A program made the position numbers and the translations under genes. Below are positions 28,835 to 38,025 of a stretch of 64,000 nucleotides of DNA, in pieces (the stretch's first letter is position 1; every line of letters starts with the position of its first letter). This DNA comes from Segetibacter koreensis DSM 18137. GTDB lineage: Bacteria > Bacteroidota > Bacteroidia > Chitinophagales > Chitinophagaceae. The stretch lies in the NCBI RefSeq assembly GCF_000374045.1, contig NZ_KB893326.1:89594-153593 (forward strand), read 5' to 3'. The notes under the pieces were generated by a model that was not told where the DNA came from, searched no databases, and saw nothing but the letters and a program-made list of their open reading frames with translations.

Positions 28835-29689
28835 ATGGTTCTTAAAATTGCTATACAAAAGTCTGGAAGGCTTAATGAAGACAGTATGAAGCTGCTAAAA
28901 GAATGCGGTATTGATATTGCAAATGGTGTAAATAAGCTAAAGGCAGAAGCAAATAACTTCCCTCTTGAAGTTTACTTTTTACGTGATGACGATATACCCC
29001 AATATGTAGAAGATGGTGTAGCTGATATAGGATTTGTAGGTGAAAATGTTGTGTATGAAAAAAATAAAAAGGTGCAGGTTGTAGAGCAGCTGGGGTTTGG
29101 TAAATGTCGGCTTAGTATAGCGGTAGCGCGTAATGAAGAATATAATGATGTAAATTTTTTACATGGAAAACGCATAGCAACCAGCTACCCGGTCATCGTG
29201 AAAAAATTTATGCAAGAAAGAGGCGTTGAGGCGGAAATTCATGAAATAAGCGGTAGCGTTGAAATTGCTCCGGGCATCGGTTTGGCTCACGCGATTTGTG
29301 ACCTCGTTAGCAGCGGCTCTACATTATTTATGAATGGCTTGAAGGAGGTTGAAACTATTTTACGTTCCCAGGCAGTGCTTATTAAAAGCATAGGTTTCAC
29401 CGAAGAAAAGCAAAGGCTTCTTGACAAGCTGCTATTTAGAATTAAGGCTGTTAAAAAAGCTAAAAACAATAAATACGTTCTTTTAAATGCGCCTGATGAT
29501 AAACTTGATGAAATAATTCGCCTTTTGCCTGGCATGAAAAGTCCATCGGTTTTACCTTTGGCTCAAAGCGGGTGGAGCAGCGTTCATAGCGTACTAAATG
29601 AAAATGATTTTTGGGATATAATAGAAAAATTAAAAGAAGCTGGTGCACAAGGCATATTGGTTGTGCCGATTGAGAAGATGATTGTGTGA
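28835..29689 (+). CDS. hisG: ATP phosphoribosyltransferase, long form (HisG)
   Basis: 284 residues. It catalyses the first step of histidine synthesis (ATP plus PRPP to phosphoribosyl-ATP). Features are the N-terminal QKSGRLNEDSMKLLKECG, VADIGFVGENVVYE, the PRPP loop SGSVEIAPGIGLAHAICDLVSSGSTL (about 133-158) and a C-terminal ACT-like regulatory domain (about 210-284, ending GAQGILVVPIEKM). It is therefore the long, histidine-feedback-inhibited type that needs no HisZ. First gene after the attenuator, so it is under both allosteric and attenuation control. Confidence 0.95.
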   Translation: MVLKIAIQKSGRLNEDSMKLLKECGIDIANGVNKLKAEANNFPLEVYFLRDDDIPQYVEDGVADIGFVGENVVYEKNKKVQVVEQLGFGKCRLSIAVARNEEYNDVNFLHGKRIATSYPVIVKKFMQERGVEAEIHEISGSVEIAPGIGLAHAICDLVSSGSTLFMNGLKEVETILRSQAVLIKSIGFTEEKQRLLDKLLFRIKAVKKAKNNKYVLLNAPDDKLDEIIRLLPGMKSPSVLPLAQSGWSSVHSVLNENDFWDIIEKLKEAGAQGILVVPIEKMIV

Positions 29690-29902
29690 AACTGGGATGC
29701 ATAGGATCATTTGGATTTATGGGATTATTTTGGGTGTTGCGGGCTCGGAAGGGAATTGTTGGAACCCTGATTACTGAGATATTAAGGACAAAGTATTATG
29801 TAAAATGATTTGCAATAGATTATGTAGAATTGAGAGGATTGATTAAAATTGTTATTACAAAGAGAATTAAAAAAATAAAAAGTCCCGTTAAGATTTGCCG
29901 AT

Positions 29903-29925
29903 AAAACGGAGCGTCGCAACAATGA
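29903..29925. repeat. 23-bp intergenic repeat, copy 1
   Basis: A 23-base sequence beginning AAAACGGAGCGTCGCAACAA lies in the 297-base gap between hisG and the GNAT gene. An identical copy occurs at 43908-43930. In both places it lies upstream of a gene on the plus strand, in sequence with no other similarity. It has no inverted-repeat structure. The rest of this gap shows no gene. Confidence 0.85.
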
Positions 29926-29986
29926 TGGTTTGAAAAAATCAGGCTGGTATCAAAAGAAAAGAGACGAAAATAATTATAATAAAGAA

Positions 29987-30463
29987 ATGGAAGATTTGAC
30001 GATTTTAGATTACGAGGAAGGAATGCTTGATGAGATGATGCAATTGTTTTATGACACTGTACATACTGTCAATGCACGCGATTATAGAAAGGACCAGTTA
30101 AATCGTTGGGCACCTTTAGATGTTGATAAAAAGTTTTGGCAACAGCGGCTTAAAAGAAATGTGTGTAAAGTAGCTTTTATAAATAATATAATGGTTGGTT
30201 TTACAGAGCTGGAAGATGAGCATGTTGAGACAATGTATGTTCACAAAGATTTTCAGCGTAGAAAAGTTGCGGCAAACCTGATAGATGAGTTATTGCAGAT
30301 AGCTAGTGAAAGAAAGTACAGTGTTTTAACGACCGAAGCAAGTGTTACGGCAAAGCCTTTTTTTGAGGCATTTGGATTTCAGGTGACAAGGGTAAAGAAG
30401 AAGCTTTTCAACGGCAAAGACTTTACGAATTTTCAAATGACAAAAGACCTTTCATTATGTTAA
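29987..30463 (+). CDS. GNAT-family N-acetyltransferase in the his operon
   Basis: 158 residues from the ATG at 29987 (a TTG at 29930 would add 19 low-complexity residues). The GNAT fold is clear: N-terminal ILDYEEGMLDEMMQLFYDTVH, the beta-strand pair GFTELEDEHVETMYVHKDFQRRKVAANLIDELLQ with the acetyl-CoA loop QRRKVA (about 88-93), and a C-terminal FFEAFGFQVTRVKK. Substrate unknown. It overlaps the hisD start by 7 bases, so the two are translationally coupled, and it sits between hisG and hisD. A role in histidine metabolism is possible but is only inferred from position. Confidence 0.8.
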   Translation: MEDLTILDYEEGMLDEMMQLFYDTVHTVNARDYRKDQLNRWAPLDVDKKFWQQRLKRNVCKVAFINNIMVGFTELEDEHVETMYVHKDFQRRKVAANLIDELLQIASERKYSVLTTEASVTAKPFFEAFGFQVTRVKKKLFNGKDFTNFQMTKDLSLC

Positions 30464-31740
30464 CAGTGTATGAGTACCCGGAAAAAAAAACGTGGAAAAG
30501 TTTATTAGTAAGACCGGGATTCGATGATTCGTCTTTGGAAGCAAGTGTATCAAACATTTTAAAGGAAGTAAAACAAAATGGCGATGAGGCCGTAAAAAGA
30601 TTTGCTACCATGTTTGATAAAGTAACCATTAAAAGCTTCCTGGTTACAACCGAAGAAATAAATGCTGCGGCTTCGTTAATTGATGATAAGCTGAAACAAG
30701 CTATTGAACAGGCAAAATCAAACATTGAAAGATTTCACCAGCCACAGTTGCAGGCGGAAGAGCCCATAGAAACATTGCCTGGTATAAAATGCTGGAGAAA
30801 ATCAGTCGCGATAGAGAAAGTAGGTTTATATATTCCCGGAGGTTCTGCGCCTTTGTTTTCAACATTGCTGATGTTGGGAGTTCCTGCTAAGATTGCAGGT
30901 TGCAAAAACATTATTTTGTGCTCTCCGCCTAACCGCGAAGGCAAACTTCATCCGGCAATTTTGTATGCAGCAAAGCTGGTAGGAGTAACGCAAATTTTTA
31001 AGGCAGGGGGGGCGCAGGCGATTGGCGCTATGGCTTATGGTACTGCCACTATTCCTAAGGTGTATAAAATATTTGGGCCGGGAAATAGATATGTAACTTA
31101 TGCAAAGCAGTTGGTTCAAAAAGATGGAATAGCGATTGATATGCCCGCCGGCCCAAGTGAAGTTGCTGTATTAGCAGATGAAACTGCAAATGCTTCTTTT
31201 GTAGCGGCAGACCTTTTATCGCAGGCCGAACATGGAAATGATAGCCAGGCAATATTAGTGACCACTTCTGAAATTTTGGCGACAGATACAAAAGCTGAAA
31301 TTGAAAAACAACTTGCTGTTTTGCCAAGAAAAGGCATTGCAGAAGATGCCATTAAAAACAGCAGGATCTTTTTGGTTAAAAGTATAAAAGAAGGCATTGA
31401 GCTGATAAATGAATATGCACCTGAGCATTTGATTATTAGCTGTAATGACGATGAAACAATTGCTGAAAAAATAGTCAACGCTGGGTCTGTTTTCCTTGGA
31501 AATTATTCTCCTGAAAGTGTTGGTGACTATGCAAGTGGCACCAATCATACTTTGCCTACAAACGGTTATGCAAAAGCTTACAGCGGGGTTAGTGTTGATA
31601 GTTTTATTAAGAAAATAACTTTTCAGAAGCTTTCCAGGGAAGGCTTGCAGGAAATAAGCAAAACAGTTGAACTTATGGCTGAAGCTGAAGGACTGGAAGC
31701 ACACGTAAATGCAGTGAGAGTGAGACTTTCAAATGAATAA
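30457..31740 (+). CDS. hisD: histidinol dehydrogenase (HisD)
   Basis: 427 residues. It oxidises histidinol to histidine in two NAD-dependent, zinc-dependent steps. Family signatures run in order: VGLYIPGGSAPLFSTLLMLGVPA, AGGAQAIGAMAYGT, FGPGNRYVTYAKQ, IDMPAGPSEVAVLAD, SQAEHGNDSQAILVT and the C-terminal EHLIISCND and GTNHTLPTNGYAKAYSGVS. Length is normal for the family (about 430). The ATG lies within the GNAT stop region (7-base overlap). Confidence 0.96.
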   Translation: MLTVYEYPEKKTWKSLLVRPGFDDSSLEASVSNILKEVKQNGDEAVKRFATMFDKVTIKSFLVTTEEINAAASLIDDKLKQAIEQAKSNIERFHQPQLQAEEPIETLPGIKCWRKSVAIEKVGLYIPGGSAPLFSTLLMLGVPAKIAGCKNIILCSPPNREGKLHPAILYAAKLVGVTQIFKAGGAQAIGAMAYGTATIPKVYKIFGPGNRYVTYAKQLVQKDGIAIDMPAGPSEVAVLADETANASFVAADLLSQAEHGNDSQAILVTTSEILATDTKAEIEKQLAVLPRKGIAEDAIKNSRIFLVKSIKEGIELINEYAPEHLIISCNDDETIAEKIVNAGSVFLGNYSPESVGDYASGTNHTLPTNGYAKAYSGVSVDSFIKKITFQKLSREGLQEISKTVELMAEAEGLEAHVNAVRVRLSNE

Positions 31741-31827
31741 AAAAGAGACGCAAAAGAAAAATTACCAAAGAATCCCAGCTTGTTAATGTTTTAGTCTTTA
31801 TAGCAATAAGTATAACATAAAAATTAA

Positions 31828-32898
31828 ATGTTCGATTTAAACAAATTAATAAGAGAAAATATAAAAAGACTTACACCTTATTCTTCGGCGCGAGATGAGT
31901 TTAGTGGAGAGGCTAAGGTGTTTTTAGACGCGAATGAAAATGCTTTGGGTTCTCCTTTGCTAAAATGGTACAACCGGTATCCTGACCCACACCAGGTGAA
32001 GGTAAAAGAAGCCATTTCTAAAGTAAAGTCTGTACCCCCGGAAAAAATATTTTTGGGAAACGGAAGTGATGAATGTATAGACCTTTTGTTTCGTTGTTTT
32101 TGCAATCCAGGAAAAGATAATACAGTCATTTGCCCGCCTACTTACGGAATGTATGAAGTAAGCGCAAACATAAACGATGTGGAAATCAGGAAGGCGCCGT
32201 TACTGGATGACTTTCAGCTTGATTTAGTGCATTTAGAAAACCTGGTTGATGAAAATACAAAGCTCATTTGGATTTGTTCTCCCAACAATCCTACGGCAAA
32301 CTCCATGGACAGGGAAGATATCGAGACCATTTTAAACAACTTCGACGGCCTTGTTGTTGTTGATGAAGCATATATCAACTTTTCAAGGCAGAAGTCTTTT
32401 ATACAGGAATTAAATGATTATCCAAATCTTGTTGTCTTACAAACATTTAGCAAAGCGTGGGGCCTTGCTGGATTACGTTTAGGTATGGCTTTTGCATCCG
32501 AAGAAATAATTGAGATTTTAAACCGGGTAAAGCCGCCTTATAACATCAATCAGGTGACACAGGAACTGGCACTAAAAGCTTTGGAGGAAGTCGGGCAGGT
32601 TAATGACATGATTAAAGAGCTGGTGCAAATGAGGATAGCCTTGAAAGGGGTGTTTGAAAAAATTCCTTTTGTACTAAAAGTATACCCATCAGATGCAAAT
32701 TTTCTTTTGGTAAAAATGCATAATGCAAGAAAAGTGTACGAGTTTTTATTATCGCGTGGTATTGTTGTAAGAGACCGAAGCAATGTCAAGTTATGTGATG
32801 ACTGCCTTCGGATAACCGTAGGTACAGAAGAAGAAAATACAGAATTGATCGAAGCGCTGATGGATTGGTATGTTGAAACAAAACAAGTAAAAACTTAA
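31828..32898 (+). CDS. hisC: histidinol-phosphate aminotransferase (HisC)
   Basis: 356 residues, PLP-dependent class I/II aminotransferase. It converts imidazole-acetol phosphate to histidinol phosphate. Visible: DANENALGSP and YPDPHQ at the N-terminus, the cofactor Asn in SPNNPTANS (about 150), the Asp-Tyr pair in VVDEAYINFS, and the PLP lysine in FSKAWGLAGLRLGMAFAS (Lys about 210). The C-terminal arm RGIVVRDRSN is typical. It starts 87 bases after hisD and is followed 14 bases later by the sorbosone-dehydrogenase-like gene. Confidence 0.95.
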   Translation: MFDLNKLIRENIKRLTPYSSARDEFSGEAKVFLDANENALGSPLLKWYNRYPDPHQVKVKEAISKVKSVPPEKIFLGNGSDECIDLLFRCFCNPGKDNTVICPPTYGMYEVSANINDVEIRKAPLLDDFQLDLVHLENLVDENTKLIWICSPNNPTANSMDREDIETILNNFDGLVVVDEAYINFSRQKSFIQELNDYPNLVVLQTFSKAWGLAGLRLGMAFASEEIIEILNRVKPPYNINQVTQELALKALEEVGQVNDMIKELVQMRIALKGVFEKIPFVLKVYPSDANFLLVKMHNARKVYEFLLSRGIVVRDRSNVKLCDDCLRITVGTEEENTELIEALMDWYVETKQVKT

Positions 32899-32912
32899 AT
32901 AAAACTATAATA

Positions 32913-34199
32913 ATGAAACATTTTTTTAAAATTGTTTATTGCATAGCTATTCTTTGTATTGCCGATACCAGTTATGCGCAAAGAAAAACTGCTGTTAAAG
33001 CTAAGACTACTACTGTTAATGCAGGTCTTAAACTTCCAACAGGTTTTCATGCCTCAATAATAGCACGTGATCTGGGAGTAGCACGGCATATGGCTGTAAA
33101 TAGCAAAGGTGATATATATGTAAAAATGGACAGGGTAAAAAACAGCGGGGGAATTATAGAACTTTCAAATCCGGCTGACAATGGAATAGCAAGAAAAAAA
33201 ACAGTATTTGGTGAATATGGCGGAACAGGAATTGCCATAAAAAATGGTTATTTATACGCATCTTCCAATTCCAATATATATCGTTATAAATTGAACGCTG
33301 ACGAACAGGTTGAAGATACCGGCAAGGCTGAACTTATTGTAAGCGGATTATTAGACCGCGGTCAACACAATTCTAAATCTATTGCTTTAGATAACGACGG
33401 AAATATTTATGTAAACATTGGTGCTTACTCCAATTCTTGCCAGGAGCATGACCGTGAAAATGGGTCAAAAGGCATGGATCCGTGCCCGATTTTAGACTCA
33501 GCAGGCGGTATCTGGCAGTTTAAAGCGGACAAACAAAATCAAACCTATGGCGATGGTGTTCGTTATGCTACCGGAACAAGAAATGTAGTTGGCCTTGACT
33601 GGAATAATGAAATAAATTCTTTATTCGTAATGCAACACGGCAGAGACCAGATAGGTACTATGTTTCCACAATTTTATGAGGCAAAATATGCTGATGAAAT
33701 ACCTGCAGAAGAAATGTTTCTTGTAAAAAAAGGAATGAATTTCGGCTGGCCTTATTGTTATTACGATCCCATGCAAAATAAAAAATTGTTGGCGCCCGAG
33801 TATGGCGGCGACGGCAAACAGGTTGGACGTTGTGCAGAAATGGAAAAGCCAGTTGTTGCGTTTCCGGCGCATATGGCGCCAGATGGATTGTTGTTTTATA
33901 CCGGCAATATGTTTCCCGAAAAATATAAAAATGGCGCATTTATTGCTTTTCACGGATCCTGGAACCGTAATGTAACGGGGCAGGAAGGATATTTTGTGGC
34001 ATTTGTTCCGTTTAAAGATGGTAAGCCAAGTGGCAAATGGGAAGTTTTTGCTAATGGATTTGCAGGTGTATCAAAAATAGAATCAACAGGAGATGCTAAA
34101 TATCGTCCGTGCGGGTTAGCCCAGGCTCCTGATGGTTCATTATACGTTTCTGATGATAATAAAGGTAATATCTGGCGTATCACTTATAAGGGAAAATAG
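32913..34199 (+). CDS. PQQ-type sugar/sorbosone dehydrogenase-like beta-propeller protein, secreted
   Basis: 428 residues with a signal peptide (1-22, ending SYAQ). The mature protein is a beta-propeller of the sorbosone dehydrogenase/soluble glucose dehydrogenase type: LPTGFHASIIARDLGVARHMAV, GLDWNNEINSLFVMQHGRDQ, FPAHMAPDGLLFYTG, FIAFHGSWNR and the C-terminal RPCGLAQAPDGSLYVSDD. It likely oxidises a sugar or polyol using PQQ in the periplasm. It sits between hisC and hisB, 14 bases after hisC and 1 base before a cytochrome c gene, which would take its electrons. No role in histidine synthesis is obvious. Confidence 0.8.
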   Translation: MKHFFKIVYCIAILCIADTSYAQRKTAVKAKTTTVNAGLKLPTGFHASIIARDLGVARHMAVNSKGDIYVKMDRVKNSGGIIELSNPADNGIARKKTVFGEYGGTGIAIKNGYLYASSNSNIYRYKLNADEQVEDTGKAELIVSGLLDRGQHNSKSIALDNDGNIYVNIGAYSNSCQEHDRENGSKGMDPCPILDSAGGIWQFKADKQNQTYGDGVRYATGTRNVVGLDWNNEINSLFVMQHGRDQIGTMFPQFYEAKYADEIPAEEMFLVKKGMNFGWPYCYYDPMQNKKLLAPEYGGDGKQVGRCAEMEKPVVAFPAHMAPDGLLFYTGNMFPEKYKNGAFIAFHGSWNRNVTGQEGYFVAFVPFKDGKPSGKWEVFANGFAGVSKIESTGDAKYRPCGLAQAPDGSLYVSDDNKGNIWRITYKGK

Positions 34200-34200
34200 T

Positions 34201-34620
34201 ATGAAAAAAATCATTATCACTGGTATTCTTTGTTTACTTGTAGTCGCTTATATTTTTGCACAGGCAAAAAAACAACCGTTGGCACAGGCATCAATAAAAC
34301 GCGGACAAAAAGTGTTTGAAAGCACCTGTATTGTTTGTCATCAAAAAAACGGTGGTGGAGTGCCAAGATTGAATCCTCCACTGATAAAAACAAAATATGT
34401 ATTAGGTGACAAATCGCAACTGGTGCAAATTGTATTAAAAGGTCTCAATCAACCGATAGAAATTGAAGGTGAAACTTATAACAATGTTATGCCTTCTTTT
34501 GCGCAGTTAACTGACGAACAAATAGCTGATGTGCTTACTTATGTGAGAAACAGTTTCGGCAATAAAGCGTCTGCGGTTACACCTGCTTTGGTAAAAGCTG
34601 AGCGGGCGAAAACGCAATAA
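34201..34620 (+). CDS. c-type cytochrome, exported
   Basis: 139 residues from the ATG at 34201, one base after the previous stop. It has a signal peptide or N-terminal anchor (MKKIIITGILCLLVVAYIFAQA), one heme-binding CIVCH (43-47) and a downstream VMPSFAQLTDEQIADVLTYVRNSFG that supplies the axial Met and the class I C-terminal helix. This is the electron acceptor pattern seen next to PQQ dehydrogenases. A start at 34132 would place extra residues ahead of the signal and overlap the preceding gene by 68 bases, so it is rejected. Confidence 0.88.
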   Translation: MKKIIITGILCLLVVAYIFAQAKKQPLAQASIKRGQKVFESTCIVCHQKNGGGVPRLNPPLIKTKYVLGDKSQLVQIVLKGLNQPIEIEGETYNNVMPSFAQLTDEQIADVLTYVRNSFGNKASAVTPALVKAERAKTQ

Positions 34621-34756
34621 GTTTTTTGGTAGAAGAAATTAATCTTCTGTTACGCGATCATTTTCAACTGCACCTAATTAATCTTAGGAATACTGCTTCG
34701 TCAATTCGAAGTAATATTGATTGAGTTTTTACGTCACTTAATAACTAATATAATTC

Positions 34757-35896
34757 TTGAAACGAGTACTTTTTATAGACCGCGATGGAACATTAATCGA
34801 TGAGGCCCCACCAACTTACCAGATTGATAATTTCAACAAGCTCTCCTTTTATCCTCATATGTTTCAATACATGAGAGCGATAGCAACTGAGTTAGATTAT
34901 GAACTGGTAATGGTTAGTAACCAGGATGGTTTAGGAACGGCGGCATTTCCTGAAGACTCGTTTTGGCCGGTTCAGAATTTTATAGTGAAAAGCCTTGAAA
35001 ATGAAAATATTCATTTTACTGCCTTTCATTTTGATCGCACTTATCCTGCAGATAATGCACCTACGCGAAAGCCTGCGATAGGTATGTTTACCTCGTATCT
35101 GAATAATCCCAATTATGATATTCCAAATTCCTATGTTATTGGCGATAGAATTACAGATGTACAACTTGCCAAAAATTTAGGTTGTAAAGCAATCTGGATA
35201 AATAACGATCCTAATCTTGGTGGTGCTGAAATAAAAGATGAAAGGGTGGAGTTGGAAAAAGTAATTTCTCTTGAAACTACGGCATGGAAAGACATTTATG
35301 AATTTTTGAAATCAGGCTTGAGAATAGTTCATCACGAGCGAAATACGAATGAGACCAAAATAAGTATTGAATTAAATATTGACGGAAGTGGTAAATCTGA
35401 AATTTCAACGGGACTTGGCTTCTTTGATCATATGCTCGACCAAATTGCCCGACACGGAAAAATGGATTTGAAAATTTCTACAAAGGGGGACTTACATATC
35501 GATGAACATCATACCATAGAAGATACAGGCATTGCTTTAGGCGAAGCATTTGCAAAGGCCTTAGCAGATAAACGCGGTATGGAGCGATATGGTTTTGCTT
35601 TACCAATGGATGAAGCGGAAGCAAAGGTCTTAATAGACTTCGGAGGACGAAACTGGATAGTGTGGAACACTGATTTTAAACGTGAGAAAATAGGAGAGAT
35701 GCCAACAGAAATGTTCTTTCATTTCTTCAAGTCATTCAGCGATGCTGCTAAGTGCAACCTCAATATAGAATGTAAAGGCGACAATGAACATCATAAAATT
35801 GAAGCTATTTTTAAAGCATTTGCTAAAGCGATAAAAATGGCAGTAAAACGAGACCCTTTGAGTAACTATTTACCGTCTACAAAAGGAGTTTTATAA
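34757..35896 (+). CDS. hisB: bifunctional histidinol-phosphatase / imidazoleglycerol-phosphate dehydratase (HisB), TTG start
   Basis: 379 residues with two fused domains. HAD phosphatase, about 1-175: VLFIDRDGTLID with nucleophile Asp8 and Asp10, then VMVSNQDGLGT and IGDRITDVQLAKNLGCKA. IGPD domain, about 185-379: ERNTNETKISIELNIDGSGK, GFFDHMLDQIARHG and DEHHTIEDTGIALGEA with the manganese-binding histidines. The only in-frame start is TTG at 34757, since a TAA lies two codons upstream (34751). Translation of hisB is therefore probably weak. It is separated from hisC by the dehydrogenase-cytochrome pair and a 136-base gap. Confidence 0.95.
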   Translation: MKRVLFIDRDGTLIDEAPPTYQIDNFNKLSFYPHMFQYMRAIATELDYELVMVSNQDGLGTAAFPEDSFWPVQNFIVKSLENENIHFTAFHFDRTYPADNAPTRKPAIGMFTSYLNNPNYDIPNSYVIGDRITDVQLAKNLGCKAIWINNDPNLGGAEIKDERVELEKVISLETTAWKDIYEFLKSGLRIVHHERNTNETKISIELNIDGSGKSEISTGLGFFDHMLDQIARHGKMDLKISTKGDLHIDEHHTIEDTGIALGEAFAKALADKRGMERYGFALPMDEAEAKVLIDFGGRNWIVWNTDFKREKIGEMPTEMFFHFFKSFSDAAKCNLNIECKGDNEHHKIEAIFKAFAKAIKMAVKRDPLSNYLPSTKGVL

Positions 35897-35950
35897 TTCC
35901 GAAAATAAATTTCCTTACTGATAATCTTTAAGATTGCATTGATCATAAAA

Positions 35951-35981
35951 AAATCCTTCAAAAAAACTTTGAAGGATTTTT
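35951..35981 (+). terminator. rho-independent terminator of the his operon
   Basis: Stem AAATCCTTCAAA (35951-35962), 5-base loop, TTTGAAGGATTT (35968-35979), then further T residues. It lies 55 bases after hisB and marks the 3' end of the operon. Confidence 0.85.
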
Positions 35982-36031
35982 GCATTTCGAGCTTACCCAA
36001 TCTTCTTTGTCTACCATTACCTTTGCGAAAT

Positions 36032-37987
36032 ATGCATTACGTTACAGTTGAGAATTTGACAAAGAGTTTTGGGGTAAATCCCTTGTTCAGTAATATATCT
36101 TTCCACATAAATGAGGGTGATAAGATCGCATTGGTTGCCAGGAATGGTGTTGGAAAGAGCACGCTTCTTAAAATTTTAGCAGGTGAAGAAACTCCGGATG
36201 AAGGCACTGTCTGGATAAATAAAGATGTTACCGTGGCATTGTTTGAACAGGATCCCAAATTTGATGAATCTAAAACAGTACTTGAAAATATTTTTCATAC
36301 TGATAATCCTGTTATTACTGCTATCAGGGATTATGAAGCGGCCGTAGATGCTGCGGAGGAAGCTGCAGCATCAGGAAAGGAAGATGACGGGCAAAGCATT
36401 AGCGATGCGTTATCGCGTATGGATGATTTGAATGCCTGGAGCTTCGAAAGCAAGGTAAAGGAGATCATGGATAAGCTTAATATTCATCATTTGCATCAAC
36501 CGGTCGCGAAGCTTAGTGGCGGACAGCGTAAACGTGTTGCGCTTGCCCAAACACTTATCGATATCGGATTTGAACACCAGCATACTTTGCTGATAATGGA
36601 TGAACCTACCAACCATCTGGATGTGGAGATGATTGAGTGGCTGGAGCATTACCTGAATGGAGAGAACATTACATTATTGCTCGTGACCCATGACCGGTAT
36701 TTCCTGGATGCAGTTAGTGAGGAAGTGTGGGAGATGGAGCGTAGTGAGCTGCATAGTTACAAAGGCGATTATGCAAACTATCTTGAAAAGAAAACGGCGC
36801 GGATAGAAAGTGAGTTAAGCACAATTGATAAGGCTAAAAATACATACCGTAAAGAATTGGAATGGATGCGTAAGCAACCCAAGGCCCGCACCACAAAGAG
36901 CAAGAGCAGGCAGGATAATTTTTACGAGGTGGAAGCGCAGGCTAAAAAGAAAATTGAAGATGCCCAGCTTCAGCTTGAGGTCAAGATGACCCGCCTGGGT
37001 GGCAAAATCGCTGAATTGAAAAAAGTGTATAAGAGCTATGGCGATAAGGTAATTATGAAAGGGTTTGAATACACCTTCAGCCGGGGCGAAAGGATAGGCG
37101 TAGTTGGTAAGAATGGTGTTGGTAAAAGTACCTTTTTAAATATTCTGCAAGGGCTTGAACAACCCGATAGCGGTAAGATAAATATTGGTGATACAGTTGT
37201 CTTTGGAAACTTTAGCCAGCAAGGTCTTGAGTTTAAAGAGGATATGCGGGTAATTGAATATGTGAAGACCTTTGCAGAAACTTTTCCATTAGCAAAGGGC
37301 GGAAGTATGAGTGCGTCACAATTTCTTGAATTGTTCCTGTTTCCTGGCGATAAGCAATATACTTACCTGAGCAGTCTTAGCGGTGGAGAAAAGAAGCGGT
37401 TGCAACTGCTGGTAGTTTTGTTTATGAACCCTAACTTTTTAATCCTTGATGAACCAACGAACGATCTTGACCTGCCAACATTGGGAGTGCTTGAAAATTT
37501 CCTGAGTGAATTCCAGGGGTGCGTTATGATAGTCAGCCACGACCGCTATTTTATGGACAGGTTGGTAGATCACTTATTTGTGTTTGAAGGAGACGGAGAA
37601 ATCAGGGATTTTCCCGGAAACTACACATTGTATCGGGAATGGTTAAAAGCGAATGAAAAGAAGGGTAAGGACAAGTGGGGCGAGTTGGGTAAAATGAAGA
37701 GTGAAGGGGTGACCACAGATGCCGCAGCCGGATCGCAGTTACCGGTTTCGGGCAACCAGAAGCAAGTAGCTGGCAACCAGCGGAAACCTACATATAATGA
37801 GAAAAAAGAGTTTGAGACCCTGGGAAAGGAGATAGCATTATTGGAGGCCGAGAAAGATAAATTGGAGGCCAGTCTTGCCTCTTTACCCTATGAAGAAATA
37901 CAAAAGGTAAGTGTGAGAATAGGGGAAATAGGAACGTTGTTGGCCGACAAGGAGATGAGGTGGCTGGAGTTAAGTGAAATTGTCTAA
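36032..37987 (+). CDS. ABC-F family ATPase
   Basis: 651 residues from the ATG at 36032 (MHYVTVENLTKSFG). Open frame upstream to 35939 runs through the his terminator and is rejected. Two ABC domains: Walker A ARNGVGKSTLLKILAG (about 39-54), signature LSGGQRKRVALAQ, Walker B LLIMDEPTNHLD; second Walker A GKNGVGKSTFLNILQG, LSGGEKKRLQLL and FLILDEPTNDLD. There is no membrane domain. The Arg/Lys-rich linker between the domains identifies ABC-F, which acts on ribosomes (translation factor or antibiotic protection). A Gln/Asn-rich insert near 565-580 and a C-terminal coiled coil (about 590-650) follow. Confidence 0.92.
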   Translation: MHYVTVENLTKSFGVNPLFSNISFHINEGDKIALVARNGVGKSTLLKILAGEETPDEGTVWINKDVTVALFEQDPKFDESKTVLENIFHTDNPVITAIRDYEAAVDAAEEAAASGKEDDGQSISDALSRMDDLNAWSFESKVKEIMDKLNIHHLHQPVAKLSGGQRKRVALAQTLIDIGFEHQHTLLIMDEPTNHLDVEMIEWLEHYLNGENITLLLVTHDRYFLDAVSEEVWEMERSELHSYKGDYANYLEKKTARIESELSTIDKAKNTYRKELEWMRKQPKARTTKSKSRQDNFYEVEAQAKKKIEDAQLQLEVKMTRLGGKIAELKKVYKSYGDKVIMKGFEYTFSRGERIGVVGKNGVGKSTFLNILQGLEQPDSGKINIGDTVVFGNFSQQGLEFKEDMRVIEYVKTFAETFPLAKGGSMSASQFLELFLFPGDKQYTYLSSLSGGEKKRLQLLVVLFMNPNFLILDEPTNDLDLPTLGVLENFLSEFQGCVMIVSHDRYFMDRLVDHLFVFEGDGEIRDFPGNYTLYREWLKANEKKGKDKWGELGKMKSEGVTTDAAAGSQLPVSGNQKQVAGNQRKPTYNEKKEFETLGKEIALLEAEKDKLEASLASLPYEEIQKVSVRIGEIGTLLADKEMRWLELSEIV

Positions 37988-38025
37988 GCCTTGCTTAACA
38001 AAAAAAGAACTAACAAAATAGCTTT

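Noticed and set aside
35939-36031. Extra N-terminus for the ABC-F protein
   Set aside because: The 31 codons run through the his operon terminator hairpin. The ATG at 36032 gives the normal family start.
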